64,000 bases of DNA, from contig JAJFIR010000036.1 in the NCBI GenBank assembly GCA_021774795.1, forward strand, positions 1 through 64,000. Direction: 5' to 3'. Each line of letters starts with the position of its first letter. Within the stretch, counting starts at the first letter, position 1. Origin of the DNA: Emcibacteraceae bacterium (lineage in GTDB: Bacteria; Pseudomonadota; Alphaproteobacteria; Sphingomonadales; Emcibacteraceae). Both the position numbers and the translations under genes were made by a program. Under the pieces are notes generated by a model, which was given only the letters and a program-made list of their open reading frames with translations, searched no databases and was not told the origin of the DNA. Positions 29,284 to 38,269 of this stretch are shown in pieces.

Positions 29284-31320
29284 CTAAAAATCATTGGAAA
29301 CCATAGCTTCAAGTGCAATGCTTCGTGCTTCTTTTTCTAAACCAAAGCTTCTGAGAGTACGAATCACTGCGCTAATGCCCGAAGCATCCAGTCCGCCCGG
29401 CCCATTTGCACTTGCGGCAATTAAACTTAATATTACGGACTGGCCGAATTTATTTTCTTGAACCGACAATATCATATCGCGCCATACGCCCAGTGGAATA
29501 GCATGTCGATTTTCCGAATAATTGTTTGTGATAAGCTCTAACCACTTATCTTCCGACACGTCATATTGAAAAGCTTCCGCTAATGCATAGAATAAGGCAG
29601 CTTTACTGTCTCTGTTTTCCGGAGACAAAACCATTTGACCATTCCACCATAAATCTAAAATATCGTCGTTCCAGGGAATATCCCCTCGTTCGCTTGCAAG
29701 CACGACCAACGGCCAGATGTTGATCAACGCTCGCGTAGCTTCAGCATCCCCGCCAACGGCATTTCTGCGCACAAAATTATACCACTGGCTGGCTTTCTCA
29801 AATTCACCCGCAAGAAGCAACCCCCTTGTAATATGATGTGCATGATTGATTAGTCTGTTACTAGGATTGATAGATAGCAACGTCTGAATATTCAACAGAG
29901 AGCTTCTGGGTAAATCATTTTTTGCAATAGCCCTTTCCCACATAACTTTCAAAATTTCAGCCTTAGCAACATCGTTACCCTGTCTCGATGCCGCTTGGTA
30001 CAGCATCGCGTCCGCCAAAGGCCTTTCATCGAACTGAGCAATTCGCACGGCATTCGCATATTCGGATTCTGAAAATTCCTGAAGGCCGTATATGTCGCTC
30101 AGCACGCTCACCAAAATTCCGCCGTTAAGAAAGCTCTTTACTGCCGCTTGAAAACGATTTTCATCGGACATGTTTGGATTAATAACCAACGCACTGATCA
30201 CGAGCGGCGAGCCATTCTCGATAAGCTCAGCTTCGATCGGCTGATCAAGCAGTGAAAGAATGCTATAGTTTAATGGGTCCAAAGAAGTGAGCCCGTTACT
30301 TATAAAAGTTGGCCTAATAGAAGGCTCTTCCATAAGAATGCTTATTAAGTCAAAAAATACGAAATCATTGCCGCCTTGTTCGTTAAATAAGTCCAATGCT
30401 ATCTGGGCCCCGGTTTTGTCTTCCTCCATAGCCCGGCAAAAAGCCAGCATTTTCAGCCAAAAGCCCACGTCATTATTATTCTGACTATCATCGGCTTCGA
30501 TGGTTACAAGACCATTAGCCGGTGATGCCTGTGAACGAGCAACGCGAGTAAGTTGGCATGCCCCGATTAAATCCCCGCCGAGCAACAAAATTTCCGCGTT
30601 ATTTTTGTTAACTTCTAAATACTCCTCAGGAAGGCTTTGAATAAAAGCCATTAAATCGGACAAATTTCCTCTTTCCATCAATTCATTAATTCTCAAATTA
30701 ATGAATTTCTTAGCGAGCCTTTCATCAAATTCCTGTACATTATTGTTGCTCAATATCTCCTGGCCGCCCGACGCTGTTTCCAGTGCCAGGGATGTTCCAA
30801 TCGGCGCAGACGAAACCGACAATAGTAATTTTCTGGAAATGTCGTCCATGGCCGGCGATTTTAACGGCAAGTTAAGCACCGATATTAATTTTTCTATCTT
30901 ATCAATTTCGGAACGACGCCACATTGTTGTTGCAAATCCGCCATCTTCGGCGCGAATTGTTCCAAAAAGTGTTGAATCTTCTTCTGGTAGCTCCATTACT
31001 TCCAGCGAACCATCATTTAGTTCGGTTACGCTTTCGCCAGGACCGTTTGAAACAGGGCGTTGCTCTTCAGGGGCCCTTTGGTTGATTTCGTTTGCGTTCG
31101 GAAAATATGGTCCCGGCAGATCTGACGGGAATAATATTGATTGCGGTGCAGTGTCCGCTTGAGGAATATTCTGACCTAAAGCGAGGCTCCCTGCTTCTCG
31201 CTCCTGTCCAATAACAACGGACCCGAATAGAATATAAAAAATCAATATGCCCGATACCAGATATAGCAATATGCTTTTTTTTCGGTCTTGATTGTCTAGA
31301 TAAGTAAGCGTAGCGGCCAT
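29284..31320 (-). CDS. Unknown membrane-anchored protein, alpha-helical repeat-like
   Basis: A 678-residue protein I cannot assign. It has a short cytoplasmic N terminus, one transmembrane segment (about 15-37), a Pro/Glu-rich linker (about 40-125) and then a long region of mixed helices rich in Leu and Ala that reads like a TPR-like solenoid without a clear repeat consensus. By the orientation it should face the periplasm. It is preceded by AGGTGG, starts 27 bases after the 46-residue membrane protein and abuts xerD. I remember similar large unknown proteins next to xerD in other Alphaproteobacteria but cannot check this. Confidence 0.8.
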   Translation of the reverse strand: MAATLTYLDNQDRKKSILLYLVSGILIFYILFGSVVIGQEREAGSLALGQNIPQADTAPQSILFPSDLPGPYFPNANEINQRAPEEQRPVSNGPGESVTELNDGSLEVMELPEEDSTLFGTIRAEDGGFATTMWRRSEIDKIEKLISVLNLPLKSPAMDDISRKLLLSVSSAPIGTSLALETASGGQEILSNNNVQEFDERLAKKFINLRINELMERGNLSDLMAFIQSLPEEYLEVNKNNAEILLLGGDLIGACQLTRVARSQASPANGLVTIEADDSQNNNDVGFWLKMLAFCRAMEEDKTGAQIALDLFNEQGGNDFVFFDLISILMEEPSIRPTFISNGLTSLDPLNYSILSLLDQPIEAELIENGSPLVISALVINPNMSDENRFQAAVKSFLNGGILVSVLSDIYGLQEFSESEYANAVRIAQFDERPLADAMLYQAASRQGNDVAKAEILKVMWERAIAKNDLPRSSLLNIQTLLSINPSNRLINHAHHITRGLLLAGEFEKASQWYNFVRRNAVGGDAEATRALINIWPLVVLASERGDIPWNDDILDLWWNGQMVLSPENRDSKAALFYALAEAFQYDVSEDKWLELITNNYSENRHAIPLGVWRDMILSVQENKFGQSVILSLIAASANGPGGLDASGISAVIRTLRSFGLEKEARSIALEAMVSNDF

Positions 31321-31347
31321 GCTTATTCCACCTAAGTTGTTAATCCG

Positions 31348-31488
31348 TTATTGTGGGAACATATCATCAGAAAGTGTTTTTTCGACCCGTTCCGATGGCG
31401 CAGGAATATCTGCGGTCATAAGATATATTCCAGCGCCCACCACGCTGATGAGTATCAAAACAATTAACGAAAGCCATAATTTTGCCAT
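31348..31488 (-). CDS. Small membrane protein of 46 residues
   Basis: On the minus strand an ATG at 31488, preceded by GAGG ten bases upstream, opens a 46-residue frame ending in TAA. It encodes one transmembrane helix (about residues 4-24) and a 20-residue polar tail, DIPAPSERVEKTLSDDMFPQ, which should lie in the periplasm. I recall very similar tails in small proteins of other Alphaproteobacteria, always near xerD/aroK, but this is memory and not a search. It leads the operon with the 678-residue protein and xerD and is divergent from aroK. Confidence 0.75.
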   Translation of the reverse strand: MAKLWLSLIVLILISVVGAGIYLMTADIPAPSERVEKTLSDDMFPQ

Positions 31489-31633
31489 TGGTGTATTTAC
31501 CTCAGTAATATTATTAAAAAAATTAAATAATTAATGCATTATATTAGCCGCGTATCAACATAACGTAAAGCTGGTAGAAAAATATGTTTATTTCGTGGCT
31601 AAACTATCTAAAGACATGTAAATAGAAGATATA

Positions 31634-32314
31634 ATGAATAATTTAAAAAGAAAAAGAAAAAAAACCCTTTCCCCTCGTTTAAGATACCCTTTACGAAAAA
31701 GTATTTCTATTATCGGACTAATGGGTAGCGGCAAAACTACAGTAGGCGTGCGGTTGGCACGCCGCCTTAATCTGACTTTTGTCGATAGTGACCACGAAAT
31801 AGAAGCCGCCGCCGGTCACTCCGTAACAGAAATATTTGAAAAGTTCGGCGAAGATGATTTTAGAAAAGGTGAGAGACGAGTTATAAACCGCCTAATTACC
31901 CAGGACGAGAAAATTGTTCTCGGCACAGGCGGTGGCGCGTTCATGGATGAAAAAACCAGGGGTCGCCTTAAAGCGAAATCCATCGTCATATGGCTTAAAG
32001 TAGACGTTGATCTACTTGTTGAAAGAACCTCGAAGCGTGACACCCGACCCTTACTAAGAAAAGGAAATCCAAGAAAAATTCTTCAAAAATTAACAGATGA
32101 CCGCTACCCAATATATAAGGAAGCGCATATAACGGTTGAAAGCGGACACGGACCCCATGATAAGGTGGTTAATGATATTATATGGAAATTAAACAAATAT
32201 CTTGCAATTGAAAAAAAGAAGTATCAAAAACGCATGGCCCGACAGCGAGCAAAAATGAATAACGCGCAAAAACAAGAAGCAAACAATGGTTCAGCCCGTG
32301 ATACAAAAAACTAA
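31634..32314 (+). CDS. aroK: Shikimate kinase with basic extensions
   Basis: Phosphorylates shikimate in the chorismate pathway. The kinase core (about residues 23-185) has Walker A GLMGSGKTTVG, the shikimate-binding FVDSDHEIE, GEDDFRKGE and VLGTGGGAF and the lid arginines in RDTRPLL. At 226 residues it is longer than the usual 170-190: it has a basic N-terminal arm and a roughly 40-residue Lys/Arg/Gln-rich tail. The tail coding region overlaps aroB by 29 bases, suggesting translational coupling. Confidence 0.95.
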   Translation: MNNLKRKRKKTLSPRLRYPLRKSISIIGLMGSGKTTVGVRLARRLNLTFVDSDHEIEAAAGHSVTEIFEKFGEDDFRKGERRVINRLITQDEKIVLGTGGGAFMDEKTRGRLKAKSIVIWLKVDVDLLVERTSKRDTRPLLRKGNPRKILQKLTDDRYPIYKEAHITVESGHGPHDKVVNDIIWKLNKYLAIEKKKYQKRMARQRAKMNNAQKQEANNGSARDTKN

Positions 32315-33407
32315 AGTTAATTTAGGCGAGCGAAGCTACGATATTGTCGTCGGCGAAAATATCATTGATGACGCTGCGGCTTATATAATGCCATTCCTAA
32401 ACAGATCCCGGACGGTCATCGTTACAAACAAAATTGTCGCGAAACACCAATTACCTCGTCTGGAACACAATTTTACAGAAAATAAAATAGACTATGAAAC
32501 CATCATATTGCCCGCGGGGGAAAGTACAAAATCTTTTAGTTATTTTGAAAAATTACTTGATGATCTCCTAAAGCTTCGGCTTGAGCGTTCCGACGTCATA
32601 ATCGCACTTGGCGGTGGCGTCATTGGTGACTTGGTCGGCTTTGTCGCAAGCGTATATTTGCGCGGCATAAACTTTATACAAATCCCGACCAGTTTACTTG
32701 CGCAGGTGGATAGCTCTGTAGGTGGAAAAACGGGCATTAACAGTGCCTACGGTAAAAACCTTATCGGTGCCTTTCATCAACCCGTTTTTGTACTCATTGA
32801 TGTAACAACTCTGGAAACGCTAGAAAAACGACATATCGTTGCCGGTTACGCGGAAATCGTCAAATATGGTTTGATAAATGATCAGGCCTTTTTTAACTGG
32901 TTAGAAATAAACGGACCAACGTTGATATCCGGTCCAGGAAAAGAACATTTACCGCTTCGCATCGAAGCAATAGTCAAGAGCTGTAAAGCAAAAGCAGCCG
33001 TTGTCGCAGCAGATGAAAAAGAAGCGGGTAAGCGTGCGTTATTGAATTTAGGCCATACATTCGCCCACGCACTGGAAACAGAAAACGGTTATAATAGTGA
33101 ACTTTATCACGGTGAAGCCGTTGCAATGGGCATTATACTTGCTTTTGAGCTTTCATACATAATGAAGCTATGCTCGCAGTCCGATGTTGATCGCATAAAA
33201 AATCATTTTGAAGCAACTGGCGCGAAAAGTATTAAAGAATTTAGCTTTGATATAGACAACTTGATTGAACATATGAAAGGCGACAAAAAAATGACTGCGG
33301 GTAAATTGGTATTTGTTCTCACGAAAGGAATTGGCCAGTCATTCCTATCTAAAGAAGTTAACATGAACGATGTAAAAACTGTTCTTGAAAACGCAATAAA
33401 GGTATAA
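32286..33407 (+). CDS. aroB: 3-dehydroquinate synthase
   Basis: Second step of the shikimate pathway, an NAD- and zinc-dependent enzyme. The 373 residues contain the NAD-binding ALGGGVIGDLVGFVAS, the metal and substrate loops QVDSSVGGKTGIN, GYAEIVKYG and LLNLGHTFAHALE, with the usual zinc ligands (one Glu, two His). The aroK-aroB order is standard; the CNNM-type transporter gene follows after 11 bases. Confidence 0.97.
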   Translation: MVQPVIQKTKVNLGERSYDIVVGENIIDDAAAYIMPFLNRSRTVIVTNKIVAKHQLPRLEHNFTENKIDYETIILPAGESTKSFSYFEKLLDDLLKLRLERSDVIIALGGGVIGDLVGFVASVYLRGINFIQIPTSLLAQVDSSVGGKTGINSAYGKNLIGAFHQPVFVLIDVTTLETLEKRHIVAGYAEIVKYGLINDQAFFNWLEINGPTLISGPGKEHLPLRIEAIVKSCKAKAAVVAADEKEAGKRALLNLGHTFAHALETENGYNSELYHGEAVAMGIILAFELSYIMKLCSQSDVDRIKNHFEATGAKSIKEFSFDIDNLIEHMKGDKKMTAGKLVFVLTKGIGQSFLSKEVNMNDVKTVLENAIKV

Positions 33408-33418
33408 TGTAAAAACTC

Positions 33419-34690
33419 ATGGAAGCTGAAATTATTACAGCGATAATCATAATCGTTTTCCTAATTATTTTTTCCGGGTTTTTCTCTGGATCAGAAACTT
33501 CCTTGACTGCGACATCAGCATCAAACATGCATAAGTTATCCAAGGAAGGAAACGGGCGTGCCGGGCTTGTTGAAAAATTAATGGAAGACCCGGAAAGTTT
33601 GATTGGGGCGATTTTGCTTGGAAACAATCTGGTTAATATCTTAGCATCAGCCCTAGCAACCTATTCATTTATTGAATTATTCGGCGAAATTGGCGTTGTC
33701 TACGCCACATTTGTAATGACATTAATTGTTTTAATCTTCGCAGAAGTAATGCCAAAAACCTACGCCATCTCAAATCCGGAAAGAGTGGCTCTAAAAGTTG
33801 CACCTATCATAAATGTCCTGGTCATGATTCTATCGCCGATCGTTCGTCTTATACAGGCTGTCGCGCGTCAATCGCTCCGATTAATTGGTGTTAATGCAGC
33901 AGAAAACCAACGAGTTTTAAGTCCGCAAGATGAGATCCGCGGTGCTATAGATTTGCAGGCACACGAAGGTGGCATCGTTAAAGAGCATAAAGATATGCTC
34001 GCTGGCATACTTGACCTTGATGAAATAAGCCTCGAAGATGTGATGGTGCATCGCAAAAATGTTGAAACAATAAATGTTGCTGATGATATAGAAGATATTT
34101 TCCAGCAAATTGTAACAAGTTCTTATACCAGACTACCGATGTGGGAAGAAAGTCAGGATAATATTATAGGGGTTGTTCATGCCAAAGATATTCTGCGCAT
34201 AACACGCAAATCCAACGGTAAACTTAACCATCGCAATTTGCGTGAAGTTGCCATATCACCTTGGTTCGTCCCGGAAACCACAAGTCTACGCGAACAATTG
34301 AAAATGTTTCTGGCACGTAAAGCACATTTTGCTCTCGTGGTCGACGAATATGGTGCTCTGATGGGTGTAATAACACTTGAGGATATTTTGGAAGAGATAG
34401 TAGGTGAAATCACAGATGAGCATGACACACTGAACAGCGACATAAATGTGTTAAAGTCTGGTATTGTTATCGCGGAGGGAACGACGCCCATCCGCGATCT
34501 TAATCGTCAATTTAATTGGCGGTTAAGCGACGACGAAGCCATTACGATCGCCGGATACATCATCGATCAAGCAGAGATCATCCCGCTGCCGGGGCAAACT
34601 TTCGATATAAACGGATTCAAACTCGAAATATTAACCCGAACACGAAATCAGATCACTAAAGTAAAAATTTATCCTCCGGGAGACGAATAA
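33419..34690 (+). CDS. CNNM/CorC-family membrane protein (DUF21, CBS pair, CorC_HlyC)
   Basis: A 423-residue inner-membrane protein. The N-terminal DUF21 domain (about 1-180) has about four hydrophobic segments, starting with AIIIIVFLIIFSGFFSGSE. Two CBS domains (about 205-325) and a C-terminal CorC_HlyC domain (about 340-420) lie in the cytoplasm. Relatives export or resist magnesium or cobalt. It is the third gene of the aroKB transcript, a common order in the class, and its stop is one base from the convergent XRE gene. Confidence 0.92.
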   Translation: MEAEIITAIIIIVFLIIFSGFFSGSETSLTATSASNMHKLSKEGNGRAGLVEKLMEDPESLIGAILLGNNLVNILASALATYSFIELFGEIGVVYATFVMTLIVLIFAEVMPKTYAISNPERVALKVAPIINVLVMILSPIVRLIQAVARQSLRLIGVNAAENQRVLSPQDEIRGAIDLQAHEGGIVKEHKDMLAGILDLDEISLEDVMVHRKNVETINVADDIEDIFQQIVTSSYTRLPMWEESQDNIIGVVHAKDILRITRKSNGKLNHRNLREVAISPWFVPETTSLREQLKMFLARKAHFALVVDEYGALMGVITLEDILEEIVGEITDEHDTLNSDINVLKSGIVIAEGTTPIRDLNRQFNWRLSDDEAITIAGYIIDQAEIIPLPGQTFDINGFKLEILTRTRNQITKVKIYPPGDE

Positions 34691-34691
34691 G

Positions 34692-35054
34692 TCACTGAGC
34701 AGATTTATTTTTGACAATTTCCAGCATTTTTCGAATTTGATTCGCCTCTAATTTGCCAATATCCCGATTTAACAAATTCACTAGTTCGGTGGCATCAGCA
34801 CTTAATCCTGCCGTATCAACAACCATTTTAGGATGGGAGATTTTTGCCAATGTTTCAAGTTCCTCTGCATCATCCCAGATAATATTAAAGAAACTTATAA
34901 TTTGCTGGATAAGCGCCCATGTCGGTCGGCCTCTGTGTCCATGCTCCAGAGCGGATAAATATGCGGGACTAATCGCAAGCTTAACTGCCATTTCCTTCTG
35001 ACTAATGCCTCGAGCCTTTCTTAATTCACGAACTTTTTCGCCAAACGGTGTCAT
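34692..35054 (-). CDS. XRE-family transcriptional regulator
   Basis: A 120-residue protein with an N-terminal helix-turn-helix (about 4-70; GISQKEMAVKLAISPAYLSA is the recognition unit) and a helical C-terminal part probably for dimerisation. The true start is the ATG at 35054, which shares one base with the Smr stop codon (TAATG), giving translational coupling; the open frame upstream of it is read-through of the Smr gene in another frame. Its target is unknown; similar small regulators sit beside mltA and smr in other Alphaproteobacteria. Confidence 0.85.
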   Translation of the reverse strand: MTPFGEKVRELRKARGISQKEMAVKLAISPAYLSALEHGHRGRPTWALIQQIISFFNIIWDDAEELETLAKISHPKMVVDTAGLSADATELVNLLNRDIGKLEANQIRKMLEIVKNKSAQ

Positions 35055-35599
35055 TATTTTCTCTTCAAAATTACATAGAGCGCCCCAGTACCCCCGTCCC
35101 GAGAAGCGGCATCCTGGAATGTTACAATCATCTGACGCATGGCACCGCCCGATAGCCACATGGGTACTTCGCGCCGTAAAACCCCTCGGTTATTTTCGAA
35201 ATCTCGATAGTTGTTTTGATCATACTTCTCTTTAAGGCCTCCTTTGCCGGTAACCACCAACACCAGCCGCTTACCATTATTTTGTGACCTTTCTAAAAAG
35301 CTCCATAATTTTTCATAAGCTTGCACACATGTCAAACCGTGCAAATCTATTTTTCCTTCAACCTTCGTTTTACCTTGCTTAAGTTTCTTACCCCAATTGC
35401 TATCATTATTTTTCAGGCTCTCAAAATTTGACACGGAGGGCTGGCTGGTTTTTCTAAACTCATTGCGGTCCGGTATTTTTATCTCAAAGCGGGGTGCACT
35501 GCGCTGGACATTCAGATCAATTTTTTCTGACGGCGCAATATCCCTCGTATAAAGGTGCCAAAGTCGTTGTTCTTCTTCAGTTAGGCTCCTTTTTACCAT
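35054..35599 (-). CDS. Smr-domain protein
   Basis: A 181-residue protein with a C-terminal Smr domain (about 95-181): the IDLHGLTCVQA motif, VVTGKGG and the WLSGG segment are all present. Smr domains are nucleic-acid endonucleases, in bacteria linked to MutS2 or to ribosome rescue on collided ribosomes. This stand-alone form matches the SmrA type. It shares one base with mltA before it and one with the XRE gene after it. Confidence 0.9.
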   Translation of the reverse strand: MVKRSLTEEEQRLWHLYTRDIAPSEKIDLNVQRSAPRFEIKIPDRNEFRKTSQPSVSNFESLKNNDSNWGKKLKQGKTKVEGKIDLHGLTCVQAYEKLWSFLERSQNNGKRLVLVVTGKGGLKEKYDQNNYRDFENNRGVLRREVPMWLSGGAMRQMIVTFQDAASRDGGTGALYVILKRK

Positions 35600-36792
35600 C
35601 AGGAAGAGCTTTCAAAGTCAACGGCGACCGGGTTTGGGACTAACAGATAATATGTACCTCCGTCCTTCATAGGGCCTGCCTTTCTTTCCGCTTCTTCTCC
35701 TATGCCCCAATACACATCACCGCGCACCTTGCCTTTAATGGCACCTCCAGTATCTTGCGCGATAACAAGCCGGTTCAAACTTGGTCGCTTCTCAATATTT
35801 TCGGCATCTGTTTCGGTTTCTTTATATGTTTCTAGCCAAAGCGGTATACCAAGAGGAATATGGTCTCTATCCACGGCCAATGAACGGCCCGGCGTAAGCC
35901 CTATACCTAAACTACCAATTGGGTCAGTGCTTGTCCGTTCCTGGAAAAAAACGTAAGACGGGTTTTTCCACATTAGGTTAAAGGCTTCTTCAGGGTTATC
36001 CTCCATCCACTTCAAAATTGCTTGCAATGACATATCTTCGCGCTTTATGTCACCGCTTTCAATTAAATATTGCCCAATAGCGCGGTAAGGACGGCCGTTT
36101 TTCTGCGCATAACCAAGATGCACTATTTCACCGTCCTCAAGCTCAATAAAACCTGACCCTTGTATCTGCAGGAAGAATGTTTCAGCCGCTTTTTCAAGCC
36201 ATACAAGCTCAAGATCCTGACCTTCAAGGGCACCAAGGTCAATTTCTTTACGGTTCTTATAAGGAATAAACTTATCGTCTATAACTTCACCAACAATTGA
36301 CCTTCCCCTTAAACTAAGGTCAAAATCACCCAAATTAATAGACTGAAGATCTTCTGGTATTGCGTATAGCGGGAAATTATATTTTTCGTTTTTTTGCCGC
36401 GAGCCGTTATAAAGAGGGGCGTAGTAGCCTGTGAACAATCCTGATGGCTCATTCCGGTAGGTCACCGGTCTAAAATGAAATTCAAAAAATTTTCGGGCCT
36501 GATTTCTATTAAAATCACTTAATTCTGTTGCTGCATTGCAAACTGGTTTCCAGTCAGCTGCTTTGCCGAACACGTTCAAGGTCCTGCCGTCAGGATAGGA
36601 CATAATTTTTTCGCAGGAATTTTGAAAAGCCCGCAGCGCTTCTTCATGCGCGTCATTTTCCCATCCATCAAGTTCGCCAAACGGCACTTCAACGAAATCA
36701 CTCTCATGTTGAAACGTTCTGGGTATTGAAAAAAAATAAACAGCACTACAAAACAACCCTAAAAGAAAGGCTAGCGCTGAGTAGTTTTTCAT
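35599..36792 (-). CDS. mltA: Membrane-bound lytic murein transglycosylase A
   Basis: Cuts peptidoglycan glycan strands, leaving anhydro-muramic ends. The 397 residues have an N-terminal signal or anchor helix (about 5-23), the MltA domain (FTGYYAPLYNGS, then IQGSGFIELEDGE) and a C-terminal 3D domain with the catalytic aspartate (QDTGGAIKG and GDVYWG, about 345-370). No lipobox cysteine is obvious at the signal end, although Cys15 lies in the hydrophobic segment. It lies between timA and smr. Confidence 0.95.
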   Translation of the reverse strand: MKNYSALAFLLGLFCSAVYFFSIPRTFQHESDFVEVPFGELDGWENDAHEEALRAFQNSCEKIMSYPDGRTLNVFGKAADWKPVCNAATELSDFNRNQARKFFEFHFRPVTYRNEPSGLFTGYYAPLYNGSRQKNEKYNFPLYAIPEDLQSINLGDFDLSLRGRSIVGEVIDDKFIPYKNRKEIDLGALEGQDLELVWLEKAAETFFLQIQGSGFIELEDGEIVHLGYAQKNGRPYRAIGQYLIESGDIKREDMSLQAILKWMEDNPEEAFNLMWKNPSYVFFQERTSTDPIGSLGIGLTPGRSLAVDRDHIPLGIPLWLETYKETETDAENIEKRPSLNRLVIAQDTGGAIKGKVRGDVYWGIGEEAERKAGPMKDGGTYYLLVPNPVAVDFESSS

Positions 36793-36834
36793 AATTCCAA
36801 ATTTCCTATAATAATAGAACTTCTCTGAAACTCA

Positions 36835-37548
36835 TTATTCGTTACTTGTTGAAACCAGCGTCCAGTTAGGATCTCCACGGTTTACATCACGGCAAAAGGT
36901 CCAGACGTCAACAACGGAAACCACTTTATCAGGTTCCCCGTCCACAATATTTCCATCCGCATCTTTAATGGCGATAATCATGTGGCTTTTAAACCGAAGC
37001 GTAATTTCCGCCATAGAGCCTTCTATACTGGCATCTTCAAGTTCAATAAGTTCAATATCTTTAACAACATTGTTAAATTCATGTCCTTGCTCTTTCATAT
37101 CATTGACTGCAACTTCGAATTGTGCAAATACATCGCGGCTTAAAAAAGTACGAAGTGTTTTGACATCGCCTTGCCAAAACGCATTAAGAATCATTCCATA
37201 AGCATATTCCGCGCCGTCGATAAAGGATGGCAACGTAAATGTGGCGTCGTAACCTCTAACTTTTTCGAGCACCCCATAGTGAGGTGATGTTTTTGCTACG
37301 CCGATATCCTGAGTTTCAACAGGCTGCTGAGAAGGCTCTTGCTTATCAATAGTTGAGTTAATCGGAATGACATTGTCTTTATTTTTACGAGCGTCATTAT
37401 TGTGGTCTTTAAATGAGTTTTGCCGCGGCTTTTCATCTTTACCGTCATAGCCATCTTTGCGGCCCAAGGTGCGCCTCAACTGCAGAATAATAAATCCTGC
37501 GATAAAGGCTATTATGATCAAAAATAAATTATCGGAATCGTTATTCAT
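36835..37548 (-). CDS. Tim44/TimA family protein
   Basis: Bacterial relative of mitochondrial Tim44. The 237 residues have one N-terminal membrane segment (about 5-24), a charged flexible linker (about 30-90) and the C-terminal Tim44 domain (about 95-235; FLSRDVFAQFEVAVND and VWTFCRDVNRGDPNWTL). It lies in the inner membrane with the domain in the cytoplasm. It is divergent from fxsA and secB; its usual alphaproteobacterial neighbours (secB, mltA) are present. Confidence 0.92.
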   Translation of the reverse strand: MNNDSDNLFLIIIAFIAGFIILQLRRTLGRKDGYDGKDEKPRQNSFKDHNNDARKNKDNVIPINSTIDKQEPSQQPVETQDIGVAKTSPHYGVLEKVRGYDATFTLPSFIDGAEYAYGMILNAFWQGDVKTLRTFLSRDVFAQFEVAVNDMKEQGHEFNNVVKDIELIELEDASIEGSMAEITLRFKSHMIIAIKDADGNIVDGEPDKVVSVVDVWTFCRDVNRGDPNWTLVSTSNE

Positions 37549-37664
37549 TTGCTTTCCTGTTTACACATTTCCGGCGATCACTTGGCGGCCAGATATTTTA
37601 TACTATATTAGATAGATCATCATGTATATATTGTGAACTTATATTTCAACAATCTGGATTATAA

Positions 37665-38150
37665 ATGCCTTTATTATTTTTAGCTGCCCTTATAGCAGTA
37701 CCTTATCTTGAATTTCTAGTCTTCATGGAAGTTGGTAATCAAATCGGAGGCTTATCGGCCCTTATGTTGACGCTATTAACCGCTTTTTTGGGTATTTACA
37801 TAATTCGCCAAGAGGGAATACAGGTATTAGGAAGCCTTAAAAATACTGTTGAGAGAGGTGAAAGCCCCGTTTCAGAATTAATACATGGCTTTTTTCTCGC
37901 AATAGCAGGCTTTTTCTTTTTGTTGCCCGGGTTTATCACAGACACAATAGCCGTACTTTTGGCTATCGCACCGGTTCGTTCCATATTGGGAAAGATGTTA
38001 GTGGATTCAAATCTTCGTCATAATGCCAATAGGCCCCGCTCGTCTTCTTCATCCGGGATTGTCATAGATGGCGATTATAAAGAGAGCACGGAGGACGACG
38101 AAAAACTTGAACAAAAAAATAACGAAGATGATAAAAAAGAGAATGAATAA
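37665..38150 (+). CDS. fxsA: FxsA family membrane protein
   Basis: A 161-residue inner-membrane protein with three or four hydrophobic segments in the first 110 residues and the conserved start PLLFLAALIAVPYLEFLVF. The FxsA family was named for suppression of F-plasmid exclusion of phage T7; its cellular role is unclear. The C-terminal 45 residues are polar and acidic. It lies between the timA promoter region and secB. Confidence 0.9.
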   Translation: MPLLFLAALIAVPYLEFLVFMEVGNQIGGLSALMLTLLTAFLGIYIIRQEGIQVLGSLKNTVERGESPVSELIHGFFLAIAGFFFLLPGFITDTIAVLLAIAPVRSILGKMLVDSNLRHNANRPRSSSSSGIVIDGDYKESTEDDEKLEQKNNEDDKKENE

Positions 38151-38269
38151 AAATTAGGACTAAAAAATAGACCGTTAACTGCATTTTTCAGCCACAATGA
38201 CTTGTGCAGATAATAAAACCATGCTAGCAGACGGGATAAATTTGCGAATATTATTTAGGAAAAGACAAA

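Noticed and set aside
31319-31534. 71-residue plus-strand open frame
   Set aside because: It is the complement of the 46-residue membrane protein gene, which has a better start, a ribosome-binding site and operon context.
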